A stretch of DNA of 64,000 bases from positions 32,704,387 through 32,768,386 of the forward strand of contig NC_073746.1 of NCBI RefSeq assembly GCF_029784135.1, in the 5' to 3' direction. The DNA comes from Toxorhynchites rutilus septentrionalis. Its lineage: Eukaryota > Arthropoda > Insecta > Diptera > Culicidae. The position numbers and the translations under genes were made by a program. The notes beneath the pieces were generated by a model, which saw only the letters and a program-made list of their open reading frames with translations, had not been told where the DNA came from and searched no databases. Positions 33,045-43,703 of the stretch are shown here, piece by piece; within the stretch, counting starts at the first letter, position 1; each line of letters opens with the position of its first letter.

Positions 33045-34323
33045 CGAAAGATATGATTGATGCAAGGAGGGGCCATGAAGCAGTCAATTGCTTAAGACAA
33101 GACTTTAAAGATGGAAGCAAGGCAGAAATAAGGCTTCTGAGGGGGTCTTGAATTTTGAACGTGTTTAGTATGAAATCCACAATGTCCGAAAAAGCTATCA
33201 ATCCTCGATTAGACGCGAATTTTCTACGAGAAGATCGAGGAGCAGCGTTTTTATTTCTCTCTTCTCTGGGTAATGACGTAAAATCCTTGCTGCAACCAGG
33301 AACTGGCTGAGAAGGAGCCTTCGGATTCGTTTTTTTGCTACTATTACCCTTGGAATTAGACAATCTTCCGAGGGTCATTTTAGCTTTCTTACGGTGCACC
33401 ATTGGTGAAGAGAGCTTTCTTTTTGATGATTCATCCTTTATTGAAGATTCTGGTGCAGCCGAAGTATGACCCTCATCAGAATCAGAATCCGATTCTTGAG
33501 ATGACAAAACCGAAAATTGGTTTTCATTTTGAGCGGCTGATGCGGTCTTTAGCATTTCAGCATAAGTCCGCTTGGAGCGTCCAGCGATAGAACGCGTCAC
33601 TTTATCGGAGTGCTGTTTGTACCTTGGGCACTCTTGTAGAGGGTGAGGATTCTCGCCACAGTGAATACATTTTTCCACTGTTTGAGTGCAAGAATCCTCA
33701 CTATGTTTATCGCCACATTTGCCGCAACGAAATTTGTTGCCGCAGTGGCTAACCGAGTGTCCCAACTTTTTACATTTGGTACAATTATAAACCCGCGGTA
33801 CAAACAGGCGCACTGGGAAAAAAACATTTTCTACTTTCACATAGTTTGGGAGAACAGAACCTGCGAAAGTAACTCGAAAAGAGTGCGAGGGCTTATAAAC
33901 TTTTTTATTTTCTTCCAAAGATGCTGAATGCAGATTTCTAACATCCAGGATCTTTACAAGATCTCCAATCATCGAGTTTTTGAAGGAACCCGACGCTTGT
34001 TTTAGTTCATCGACACTCAGACTCGCGTCGGTTACTACGCCTTCTATCTCCACTTCTCGAGAAGGGATGTAGATGTGATACTCCCTGTTAAAAACTTCGT
34101 GGTCAACAATCTTGTTGGCCACATCAAAAGTCGGTGCTTCTACACGCAGTTTGTCCGGTCTCTCTTTATGTATCGAGACGCCCTTATAATTACGCAGCAA
34201 ATCTCTTGAAATATCAAGAGTTCTCAAAGCTTTTTCCTTGGGCCGAAAGAAAACAACCCATGGTGCCTTCGAGGACTGTTGATAATAACGCGTCCGCGCA
34301 ACATTGGCATCAGCAGATGTCAT
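33037..34323 (-). CDS. LINE-2 ORF1: gag-like RNA-binding protein, intact
   Basis: 428 residues from the ATG of MTSADAN. It has the conserved PWVVFFRPKEK block, a central domain (YHIYIPSREVEIEGVVTD), and three zinc knuckles: CTKCKKLGHSVSHC, CGKCGDKHSEDSC (short spacing CX2CX3HX4C) and CIHCGENPHPLQEC. A Ser-rich, basic linker (DSDSDEGH, KRKLSSP) and a hydrophobic C-terminus ending WPLLASIISFDG follow. It packages element RNA and may chaperone strand transfer. The ORF1 stop overlaps the ORF2 start by 8 nt. The frame extends upstream through a Cys/Val-rich stretch but without ATG, so it is treated as leader. This copy could supply ORF1 protein in trans to LINE-1. Confidence 0.9.
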   Translation of the reverse strand: MTSADANVARTRYYQQSSKAPWVVFFRPKEKALRTLDISRDLLRNYKGVSIHKERPDKLRVEAPTFDVANKIVDHEVFNREYHIYIPSREVEIEGVVTDASLSVDELKQASGSFKNSMIGDLVKILDVRNLHSASLEENKKVYKPSHSFRVTFAGSVLPNYVKVENVFFPVRLFVPRVYNCTKCKKLGHSVSHCGNKFRCGKCGDKHSEDSCTQTVEKCIHCGENPHPLQECPRYKQHSDKVTRSIAGRSKRTYAEMLKTASAAQNENQFSVLSSQESDSDSDEGHTSAAPESSIKDESSKRKLSSPMVHRKKAKMTLGRLSNSKGNSSKKTNPKAPSQPVPGCSKDFTSLPREERNKNAAPRSSRRKFASNRGLIAFSDIVDFILNTFKIQDPLRSLISALLPSLKSCLKQLTASWPLLASIISFDG

Positions 34324-34930
34324 AACGGTTGCGCAGACGGTGCGCAACCGCCTATGAAAACGAAAAAAAAAAACTCGCACGCACACACACAACTCACACG
34401 CACACACTCGCGCAAAAACTCAACTTAAAACTAACTTAGACTAAAAACTAACTTAAACTAAAAACTAGCTCAAATCTAAAATCTTCTTGAAAAAAAAAAA
34501 CAATAATTTCGTAAAAAAAAAATTTTAATAAAAAAAAACTCAATAAAAAAATTTAGTCTGATGAGTTCGAACAACTTGAACAACCCTATTCAGGGAGCTA
34601 TACAACGCTGCACGCTACGGTATAAGCACAATAGCGAGACGGCAAAAACTATTCTATTGTACTTCTCTGTTTGATGTTTGGTGAAGATACAAATGTGACG
34701 CTCAATGGAACCAATTCACAGAACACCGGTCCAGCGTCGCTGGAGAGGTGCTGCTTCCTCGTTGTTCCGGATGCGTTGGCACTTAACTTGTCACCAATGG
34801 ACGAAAGAAAAAAAAAACAACAACCAAAAATCACTTTGGCGGAGGGGGAAAAAAAACTTTCCAGCTTCGATATTGTAGCGGAGGACGGACAATGTGTGTC
34901 CGTCTCTTGCAAATAATCGACGAGGAATGG

Positions 34931-34942
34931 ACAAATGCTCTT
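34931..34942 (+). repeat. target site duplication of LINE-2, 5' side
   Basis: ACAAATGCTCTT, identical to 28998-29009. Confidence 0.93.
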
Positions 34943-36367
34943 ATCAATCTCTGTTCATTCAGGAATGGATTTTATAACTATTTATTTATACTGTAGTGTT
35001 TCTCCTAGGTTAGCCTTCCAAATTATTCGTAAACTTTAAGAAATTTAGTCTCCTGTATTTTGTTTGAATCAACTAGACTGTTGAGAACACTAATGGAATC
35101 ATCAGAATTAACAAAAAAATCTGTGGTAAATACATCGTCTTTTCAACAAAGCAACAATTCAGCATACTGCTCAACTCATCGATCCCTTGGAGTCAGTAAT
35201 CAGGAGTCAGGAGTAAATTTAAGTCAGGTTTCCTCACTTATCGCAATATTTTTGAATTGATAATGATTTTGTATAAATAAAATAAAGATGAGATTTTGAA
35301 GAAATTTGGCTATAAGGATCGATGGTATCAAGTCATTCTGACAAATGGGTCCCTTGTCCAAAATAGTTTGAGAATCCCTTTTCTACACAAACCGTGTATA
35401 TATGAAAATATTCGTAAACCTTCACCACGAAGCTTTCAATATCGATTGCCAAACAATCAATTTTATGTCGATGACAGCTTTTTGCGAATACTATGAGTAA
35501 AATTTGAACCAAATTTATATTCGAAAAAAAACAATGCACGGTGCAACAGATTTCTCCCTTTGGCTTCTTTTAATGATTTTTCACTTGTGTTTGGCTCAAA
35601 TCTAAACGTCGCAATGTAGTCATCGCTATCCACCGATTGTGCTCACCATCTTTCTTAAGGTCTCCAAATGTATCTGGAAGAATTAGGGAAATCACGCTGA
35701 AACCTCGGAAAAAAATGGTTTAGGTGCAATTCTTGACCGAATTAGGTTACACTTGTAGCGATGCATTGGTAAAACATATGACTGGTACCCTTTTTAGTCT
35801 TTTGATATCTTGCTTCTAGAAAAAAGGGCAACCTAAGACCGTAAGAAAATAAGATTTTCAAAACAAAATGATGTATCGCTTTCCATTAGGGTGAAAGGGG
35901 CTCAAACTCAAGGACATTGTGCCGAAGCCCATGAAAAACCATAGATACAACTCATGACAGAAGAAAGGATAATTTTTTGTAGCACTGTCTTATTGAAAAT
36001 AATGACAAAGAAATAAATATGTTTGCTTTATACTCAAAATACGGTACAAGTTGAAAACAAGACGAGACAATCAAAAAGGGTCGAAAAAACGGTACATACA
36101 CTTTTTCATAACAATATTAGACGTGTTAATATTGAGAAAACGGAAGAACATGTTTTATTGCTTGGGAGTTTTTGAGACGAAATTGTCATTTTTTCATAAT
36201 GAAATTACCTATCAGTATAACCTATTCCAGTATTTTATATCTACATATTTCTAAATTGTTAATCTTCTTACGATTACTTAACATATAACACGCCGTCTAT
36301 ATTTCAGGAAAGTGGCCATATACAAAAAGTACTAAACCCATTACCAAACACATCGGACATCTGCCGG
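34943..36367. other. intergenic, 3' flank of F-box gene B2
   Basis: AT-rich without recognised genes. About 36130-36300 (GAACATGTTTTATTGC, TGAGACGAAATTGTCATTTT, ACACGCCGT) resembles the B1 3' flank at 18495-18700, so the duplication extends here. Confidence 0.5.
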
Positions 36368-37899
36368 CTACCCAGTGCAATTCCAGTTGGTTTCAATTTC
36401 TTTGATAGATACGTCCGGGAGATCAAGTTTCAGCGTCTCGAAGAAGTCTCTCTTTTCTTCGTCCTCTAGGTACATAGTTTGCTTCCAGTGCCAGTCGTAC
36501 TGATGCTCGGGATACTTCACCAGATTACACCAACTCATGGAAAAAACCTGCAACGCGGGTAGCTTGTGGAGAATCTCCATTACATCGGAATCGTGCTGTA
36601 TGGAAGAGATTTTAAATACCAAATTCGACCACTCAAAGCTATAATACCACTTACCACCTTAACGAATCTCATTTCCAATGCCCTCAGATTTGTCAAACCC
36701 CGTATCAAATCGAGAAGTGTAGGGTCCACATCCACTCGGCTGAGACGCAGTACCTCCAGCTGCTGACTGATAAGGTGTAGAGATGTTTGCAAGGCATCCC
36801 CCTTGACGGGCATAATTTTCGGCCTGATCCAGCAGTGACTCTTGATGCATAACCATCTCAACATCGGAACACTTCCCAGCGGTGCGAATGAACCAATGTA
36901 CGTTGTTAGCCTCTCGAGTTTCGGAAGATATAATTTATTCACGTCGTAGTATCCGAGTATGTTAACCATTAAGCATAGTTTCTTCAGCTTTGTGATGTTA
37001 CTTATCGCGTTGAACGAACCCGCACTCATGTCCTTGCCAATGATGATCAACGTTTCCAAGTTCAAAACATAGTGGAAAATATCCTCATAAATCGCGAAAA
37101 ATAGGCTATCGTCGTCGCATATTTTCAGATACTTCAACCGAGCAAATATTGTCTTCTGATTGGCGCTGAAATCATACGTTTGGAATACTTTAGGGAGATG
37201 GTTTCCAGTGGCAGTGTTTAGCGTTAAGCTGTGCAGATTAATCAATGTATCGTTATCGATTGCTTTGAACAGGATTTCCTGATCCTGAAACTTCATATCG
37301 AGCTCTCGGATCTGACGGCTGTATATTCTCACCAACGGAGTTAGTGTCATTTTCGGGTCTACAATCTCCAGCTGTCTAAGGTTCGGAGCTTTTATTTTGA
37401 TGTTGTCATTGCTATTAAACCACAATGAAGCGTGATAGATAATTCTTCTCAGCCTTGGAAAATGCCAAGATTTTGTATTGTCAAATACATCGCAAAGTGA
37501 GTATTGGTCCATTCTAAAAAACAGGTCCTCAACATTGGCCATCACTTCTTCCCTAGATAGAAAAGCTCGCAACGCTTTGAAAAACTCTGGCTTCTGCTCC
37601 GTCGGCACGTATCCCAAAATACTGGTTGGGTATGTATCCGAAATCAAGAAGGCCCGGTACCGTTGCATCTGTTCGACGTTCCACAAACCGACGCCACCAT
37701 CACCACCACCGTCGCAAAGGGTTTTCATGTAGAGCTTAAAGCGGCGTTGCCGGAGGAATCGTCCTTCATTTAGAATTTCGTACCAATATTTGCAAGTGGT
37801 CATAATTGCCATGTGATCTTTGACTGTTAACTTATCGAAAATTGTAGTCAACGCTACATATGGCAGTATGTCGTTAATGTTCACAGAATGTAGCGACAT
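36368..37899 (-). CDS. F-box/LRR protein B2, C-terminus shortened (two exons)
   Basis: Tandem duplicate of B1; probable SCF-ligase adaptor. Exon 1 (415 codons), a 59 bp phase-0 intron at 36596-36654 (GTAAGT...CATACAG) and exon 2 (75 residues) give 490 residues. The F-box starts at about residue 8 (NINDILPYVALTTIFDKL, TCKYWYEIL), without the repeat extension of B1. A Gly/Asp run (GGGDGGVG) follows the F-box. LRRs run from about 120 (LHSLTLNTATG, LKYLKICDDDSLF, LEVLRLSRV). Exon 2 ends NWNCTG and stop. Beyond the stop, another frame still encodes GSRQMSDVFGNGFS, matching the B1 tail, so a small indel cost about 20 residues. Confidence 0.9.
36596..36654 (-). other. intron of F-box gene B2
   Basis: 59 bp, GTAAGT to CATACAG, phase 0, at the same codon position as in B1. 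Confidence 0.9.
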
Positions 37900-38146
37900 G
37901 GTTATAACAGAATATGAATATGATATGCTTACACCAACCGACGCTTACGTTCAAACTCAGACTGCGGATGAGCCTTCCCTCAATAGGTAGAAGCTAGAAC
38001 TTCGAGTTATTTACCACTTGGTGGTTCTTAATTTAGGTTTGTAAATTTACCTATTTGTCACATTTCTTTTCGGGGATGAATAACAACGCTTTACAAAACA
38101 TAATTAGAACCGAATTGTATGGACAGGTAAAAACCCGTGGTTACGT
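37900..38146. other. upstream region of F-box gene B2
   Basis: Carries the same blocks as the B1 upstream region (CCAACCGACG, CTCAATAGGTAGAAGCTAGA). No gene recognised. Confidence 0.6.
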
Positions 38147-38600
38147 CATGCAGTGACGGACAAAACAATAAAATTAAAAGCTGGAGGAAATTTCAGAAGA
38201 GCGCGCTAGCTCATTGTTTAAATAATTCGACGCATACATAATGTGGTAAGCACTTGTACTAACATGACAAATTTTCATCACAAACATTAAAGAAACCCAA
38301 ACAGTCTTCTTGAAGTTGACGCTTTGGAAACTACGAAATGCCGTAGTCCGAACATCGAAATGAGCGACAAAATTATAAGACCAATATCTCATTTTAACTG
38401 ATTTTATAACAAATATCACTATTACTTATCAAGGTACCAAATATTTAAAAGGCAATGTTAGGAGTGATTTGACAAATGGGTAGGAAATGCACGGAACGAC
38501 AATTACGACGGGATTAAGCAAATGGCAAAGCAAGGTTAAATCTTTGTGAGAGATTGTTGTGTTGCTCAGGTAGCCGGAAAACAATGAGTTCATCAGCCAT
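38147..38600 (+). pseudogene. Tc1-like element remnant
   Basis: CAGTGACGGACAAAACAATA resembles a Tc1 end and matches 21024. A degraded frame near 38475-38590 resembles the first helix-turn-helix of a Tc1 transposase (MGRKCTERQL, then KQMAKQG in another phase). This is the counterpart of the remnant upstream of B1. Confidence 0.5.
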
Positions 38601-38688
38601 AGGAGGTGTCCATCAATTACTCGCTGTTACGGGGCGGGGAACGTTTCTACGGTAACTGTGAAACAATTATTCAGTGGAAAATCGTATA

Positions 38689-39501
38689 CCGTTCTGAATC
38701 ATATTTCGGACGCTTAAGGCATATGATGCAGAAAACAAATCTAAACTTTATGCACAGGTATTATTTGATTGATATTTTTAATAAATTAGTTCAATATGCT
38801 TTTAAGCTTTCTACTTTGGTACCTATTTGATTGAAAACATAAAAAAAACATCGAATAAAATGGTTTGCAAATGAAGCGAATAAGAATCAAACTTCGGACA
38901 CTAAATCAAATTTCGGGCAGATTGAATTCAAATTTCGGACACTTTATTTTGTAATTTTTTGATCGAAAATTACATTACACTTGATTATATGTTATAGTCA
39001 ACTGCGAAACACAAGCAATCACAGTAAACTGTTAACGATGATGAGACCTGATGAAACACGGGATAAATTTAAATATTTATGAACGGGTAAATTCTACGTG
39101 CTCACGCTAAGGAAACGTCAAACACAAACGATAATGAGTAGTGTTGTAAGATTTTTGTCGATTATGTTATAATTCAAATGTAGTTCTCATGTGAAATGAT
39201 AGTGAAACAAAGGGATTACTCTAAAGAAGCAATTGTGATATTAATTTGATTTTTTTTCTGTATTTTAGTGACTTTCAACACTTTTTGTCTGGTTCGTCAC
39301 TGTTACTTCCATTTTTTGGAAGAATGTCGGGAGTGAGAATTGAACTGATGACCCTTAGCGTGAGAGATATGAATGTTACCACTACGCCAGATCTCCTCCT
39401 CTCATTAATTTGATAGTTATATCATGAGTGCATTAAGCATTTCAAGATATTAGAACAAAGTGTTCGAAATATGATGTTGTCCGAAATATGATTCAGAACG
39501 G
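38689..39501. mobile_element. TA-flanked MITE with 23-24 bp inverted ends
   Basis: CCGTTCTGAATCATATTTCG and its perfect inverse at 39480-39501 bound 813 bp, with TA on both sides (38687-38688, 39502-39503), the Tc1/mariner target. The interior repeats TTCGGACA-type motifs and contains a SINE. No transposase. Confidence 0.85.
39245..39403 (-). mobile_element. tRNA-derived SINE nested in a MITE
   Basis: The minus strand has a pol III A box TGGCGTAGTGG (39379-39389) and a B-box-like AGTTCAATTC (within 39337-39353), spaced as in a tRNA. A non-tRNA body (CGACATTCTTCC, AACAGTGACGAACCAGAC) and an A-rich tail follow. This is the structure of mosquito tRNA-related SINEs such as Feilai. It is not a functional tRNA. 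Confidence 0.65.
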
Positions 39502-39503
39502 TA

Positions 39504-40405
39504 TTACCGCGAAGAAAAATTCAATTCGTTCTTTATTGTTCTAGAAGTTAAACTGGATAAGCGCACCGAATTTGTAAGTTAACTGTCAACCATCAACTGT
39601 CCGATCTACCTTACTACAAACCGAGGTCTCTTTTCATTCCAGTAAAACGCATTGAGAAACGTTTTTTTTTTTTGTTCGTTTGAAATGTTTCCATATTTGT
39701 TTTTATCTTCTTCTGACTATAACACTATCTTTTCATTTTTCATTCTTTTTCAAGCAGCCAAGAATATATGCTTACACTATTATCATCAATATTATCATCG
39801 CATCAACATCATGCTTATGGTGCATCTTTACAAAATCAACAATTTTCTGTAAACGATATTTCGTATAGCCACCTCCAATTGCTTGGATGTTTGGACAGCA
39901 TCTGAAAAACGCGCTGTCGGGTGAACTTCTGTTCCGCGAGATTCATCGTAAACAAACGAAAACACACTTAGTACGAACAACGCCCACGAAACGGAGATGA
40001 AAACCACACACCCGCACACACACACACGCCTGTGGCTGAAAACGTGACATGAATTTAGTTCCGCTACTTATGACTCACCCGTTACCTCAATCTAATTAGT
40101 TTATGAGATATAGAAGCTAAAGCTTCAATTTCATATGTCGATTATCTGAATCGGTCGAGTATTTCAAAAGGACGCACGCGGAGAAACTTGACGTAGGACT
40201 TTGAGGACAATTGCTTTTGAATTGAGTTTTTGTAAATGTTTTAAATTGTGGCTTTAGAAAAACCTACATCCTACATGATAGACACGTACTTTGACGATAT
40301 GATTTGACAACAATAAAATCTCTACCAACGTTGAACACTAATGGTAGCAAAGTAGTTCACATTGATGAACGGCTCAGACGCTAACCGCTCACTTTTTGTT
40401 TCTAA
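39504..40405. other. intergenic, no gene recognised
   Basis: AT-rich with a CA/GT-rich patch near 40010-40030. No coding sequence recognised. Confidence 0.4.
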
Positions 40406-41961
40406 CTTGCTGACCCGGCAAACTTCGTCCCGCCCAAAATTTGTTTTTGTTATCAATACCTTCAAGCATTCACGATTTCTTACTATAAGCAAGTTCATGG
40501 GTCCAATCGCAGAACTGTTCATTGATTGATCTTCTAATCGACCCCGTTGAGTGTACCATTTACTATAAAATTACTAGTATTTCTAATATCCTTATAATAA
40601 TCAGATTATTTTCAGACACAATTCTCGTTCAAGATTTTTCTACAATTTGCAAGTAACATGTTTTCCCGTTACATGAAATAAATGTTTTACACAGAAAATA
40701 TGATAGAATAAAGACAGTCCTAAATCAGACAATTCCTTCCTCGAGTTCTGCTCTTATCAACACATTCGGCGATACTTTTTTATTGGTATAGATAGAAGAA
40801 GATATAGGAGTGCGTTTCATCACATTAAAATCCATTTCCAGTTTCGAAAAAAGATCAATGGACTAACAGCATTTGTCACTATGTAATTGAAGAACATATG
40901 GGAATTTAATTTTCCGAATTTTTCCTTTTTCCTTCAGAGTTTTCCTAAAATTTTCAATTGTCATGTTTGGATGGAATATTTTTGGTTGAAATATGTGTAA
41001 TATTTTTATGGGACCCCCACTCCATTCCAGAGGAGGGAGGAGTGTCTTACCATCACAGAAACATTTCTCATACCCAAAAACTCTCACATCCCAAATTGTG
41101 CTTGATTAGTTCTCGTGTTATGCAGAAGTTTGTGTTTGTGTGCCCCCTGTAATTTGTGTTTCATTTGTATGGGAGAAACCCACCCTCCCCTTAGAGAGGG
41201 AGGTGGAGTGTTTAACCATCATAGAAACATTTATTGTACCCTAAAACTTCCATATGCCTAATTTGGTTCCATTTGCTTGAGTAGTTCTCGAGTTATGCAG
41301 AAATTTGTGTTTCATTTCTAACAGAACCGCCCCCTCCCTCAGAAAGGTGGGACCACTTCAGAAATGTTTCTTGCCCCCTAAACCCTCCACATGCCAAATT
41401 TGGTTCAGTTTGCTTGATCAATTCTTGAATTATGCAGAAATGTATGCTTCATTTGCATGACAGTTACCGCCCCCCCTCAGAGAGAGGGGAGAAGTGTCTA
41501 TTCACCATGGAGTTTCGCATCACAAATTTGGCTCCATTTGCTTGATTAGTTTTCGAATTATGCATAAATTTGCCTTTCTTTTGTGTAGCAGCTCCCCCTT
41601 AGAGAGGGGGGTGGAGAGTCTAACCATCATAGAAACATTTATTGCACCCTAAAACCTCAATATGCCTAATTTGGTTTCATTTGCTTGATTAATTCCTTAA
41701 TTAATTCCTCTTAGAGAGGGGGGTGGAGAGTCTAACCACCATAGAATCATTTATTGCACCCTAAAACCTCCATATGCCAAATTTCGTTTCATTTGCTTGA
41801 TTAATTCCCGAGTAATGTAGAGTTTTGTGTTCATTTGTATGGCAACCCCCCTTAGAGAGGACGGAGGGGTCTCAAACTATCACTATTCTAAACTATTCTA
41901 TCCGAGTCCATAAAAATCAGACAGACAGACAGACTGACAGACAGAAATCCATTTTTATATA
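40406..41961 (-). mobile_element. Helitron-like element with internal tandem repeats
   Basis: The minus strand begins near 41960 with ATATAAAAATGG and (CTGT)n-like repeats, contains at about 41000-41880 six to seven units of 110-140 bp (AGAGAGGGGGGTGGAGAG, CCTAAAACCTCCATATG, GCTTGATTA...TTATGCAGAAATTTG), and ends GGGTCAGCAAG at 40406. Its ends match the element at 21534. A mariner has inserted at its 5' end. Confidence 0.5.
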
Positions 41962-43165
41962 TTGGGTTGGAGAAAAAGAAATGTCGTATATTGTCAATAT
42001 ATGGCAACACTTAAACATATCTTGTGTTGTACTTATCGCATCGGGTCATACTATACGGCTATTTAAAGACGACAATCTGTGCTATAAGTGTCGTTTTGAC
42101 AGTGTTGTGATTGTCCTTTTCAGTCTCAAGTTATAGCGCGTCAATGATGGAATCCACCAAGCAAGAAATTCGCCATATTTTACGTTTTTACTACCTGCAA
42201 GGTAAAACTGTAATGAAGGCGGCCGAAAAAATTCGTGTAGTTTATGGACCCGATACTGTAACGATTCGCACAGCATAGCGTTGGTTTGATCGATTTCGTT
42301 CTGGTGTAGTGGCTGTCGAAGATACACCCCATACTGGTAGGCCAATCGTCGTGGAAACAGATAAAATCATTGAAATCATCCAAGTAGACCGGCATGTGAG
42401 CACTCGCTCGATTGGCCAGGAACTGGGTATAGATCATAAAACCGTTTGGATCCATTTGCAGAAGATTGAATTCCAAAAAAAGCTGGATGTATGGATGCCA
42501 CACGAGTTGACGCGAAAAATCTTTTAGACCGAATCAACGCCTGCGATGCACTGCTGAAACGGAACGAACTCGGCCCATTTTTTGAAGAAGATGGTGACTG
42601 GTGATGAAAAGTGGATCACGTACGACAACCTAAAGCGAAAAAAGTCGTGGTCGAAGCGCTGTGAGCCGGCCCAATCCATCGCCAAGCCTGGATTGACGCC
42701 CAGGAAGGTTTTGCTGTGTGTTGGGTGGGATTGGAAGGGAATCATATGAGCTGCTCAACTATGGCCAGACCCTCAACTCGGTTCTCTTCTGTGAGCAGCT
42801 TGACCGTTTGAAGCAGGCGGTTGACCAAAAGTGACCAGAAATGATCAATAGGAATGGTGTTGTTTTCCACCAGGACAACGCTCGCCCTCACACATCTTTG
42901 ATGACCCGCCAGAAGCTACGGGAGCTCGGATGGGATGTCCTTTTGCACCCACCGTATAGTCCGGACCTGACTCCAAGTGCTTATCATCTCTTCCGGTCCA
43001 TGCAAAACGCTCTTGGTGATACTAAGTTGGCCTCAAAAGAGGCTTGCGAAAACTGTCTGTCTGAGTTTTTTTTGCAAATAAGGAGGGGTGGTTTTTAAGG
43101 GGGGGATAATGAAGTTGCCTTCTAAATGGCAACAAGTTTGCGAACAAAACGGTGGTTTATTAAGT
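41962..43165 (+). pseudogene. mariner element, degraded, 3' end missing
   Basis: The left terminal repeat TTGGGTTGGAGAAAAAGAAA follows TA (41960-41961). The transposase starts at about 42144 (MMESTKQEIRHIL) and carries RWFDRFRSGVVAVED, RSIGQELGIDHKTV, MVTGDEKWITYD, HQDNARPHTS and PYSPDLTPS. Lesions: an in-frame TAG before RWF (about 42276), a frameshift after HELTRK (about 42515), another frame break near 42745, a stop near 42830, and loss of the third catalytic Asp (PSAYHLF instead of PSDYHLF). No right terminal repeat was found. It belongs to a mariner subfamily different from the one at 15426 and related to the remnant at 52808. Confidence 0.87.
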
Positions 43166-43281
43166 TACAATCAACACGAAACAAACCAAAACAAACATCA
43201 TAGCAAAAGTGGGCTTAAGCCGCAGACAAAAAGCAGTTCATGAGGATTCATTGCAGGAGGGAGAACTGATAACAGCGAAAT

Positions 43282-43703
43282 TTATACAAAGAATATCTTC
43301 CAGTAATCCGAACAATCATAATTGATATAAATATTTTTGAACAATCTCCAAAGAAGAGAGCTCTTGACTAGGGCCGTTCGAACCCAAACGAACCAGTCAT
43401 CATCATGGATCGCATAGTTGAAGGCAGCCCAACACATGTTGGTTGATTGAGACAATTTAATGCAGTTGCTGCGTGCACTGATGCAATAACGATGGCAATC
43501 CAGTTCCACAGTAAGTATGTAGTTATGTTCTTTTTCACTCCGATATTTCCCTCCAGCTCCGCCAGCAAATATGCACTGATGATGGGCAAGTTTCGCGAGA
43601 AAACAACTTTGTCTCCCGCGGCCATATCTGCGGTCTTGTCGATTCGACGACGCGAACTCGAGCGTTGGGTGCCGTTTGTCCATAGCTGGAATGCTTCGTC
43701 CAT
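43282..43703 (-). CDS. hypothetical overlapping open frames, doubtful
   Basis: Two minus-strand frames overlap: 43368-43703 (111 residues from MDEAFQLW, with a hydrophobic stretch TYLLWNWIAIVIA) and 43282-43683 (133 residues). Base composition is more GC-rich than the surroundings, and the region lacks the repeats found elsewhere, so an exon of an unrecognised host gene is possible. No domain recognised. A GTAAGT lies on the opposite strand only. Confidence 0.2.

Larger units (their letters stand above)
29010..34930 (-). mobile_element. LINE-2: full-length I-type non-LTR retrotransposon
   Basis: The same family and nearly the same sequence as LINE-1, in the opposite orientation. 5' end at about 34930 (CATTCCTCG on the minus strand), A tail at about 29010-29016, perfect 12 bp target duplication. 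ORF1 is open; ORF2 is split by a frameshift. Confidence 0.93.

Noticed and set aside
1913..34930. A single large inverted duplication containing HINE plus LINE (1.9-9.3 kb versus 26.9-34.9 kb)
   Set aside because: Each component is inverted individually but their order is not that of an inverted duplication, and the LINEs have different target duplications. They are independent insertions.
39330..39405. A functional tRNA gene
   Set aside because: Has A and B boxes but no tRNA cloverleaf and a SINE-type body with A-rich tail.
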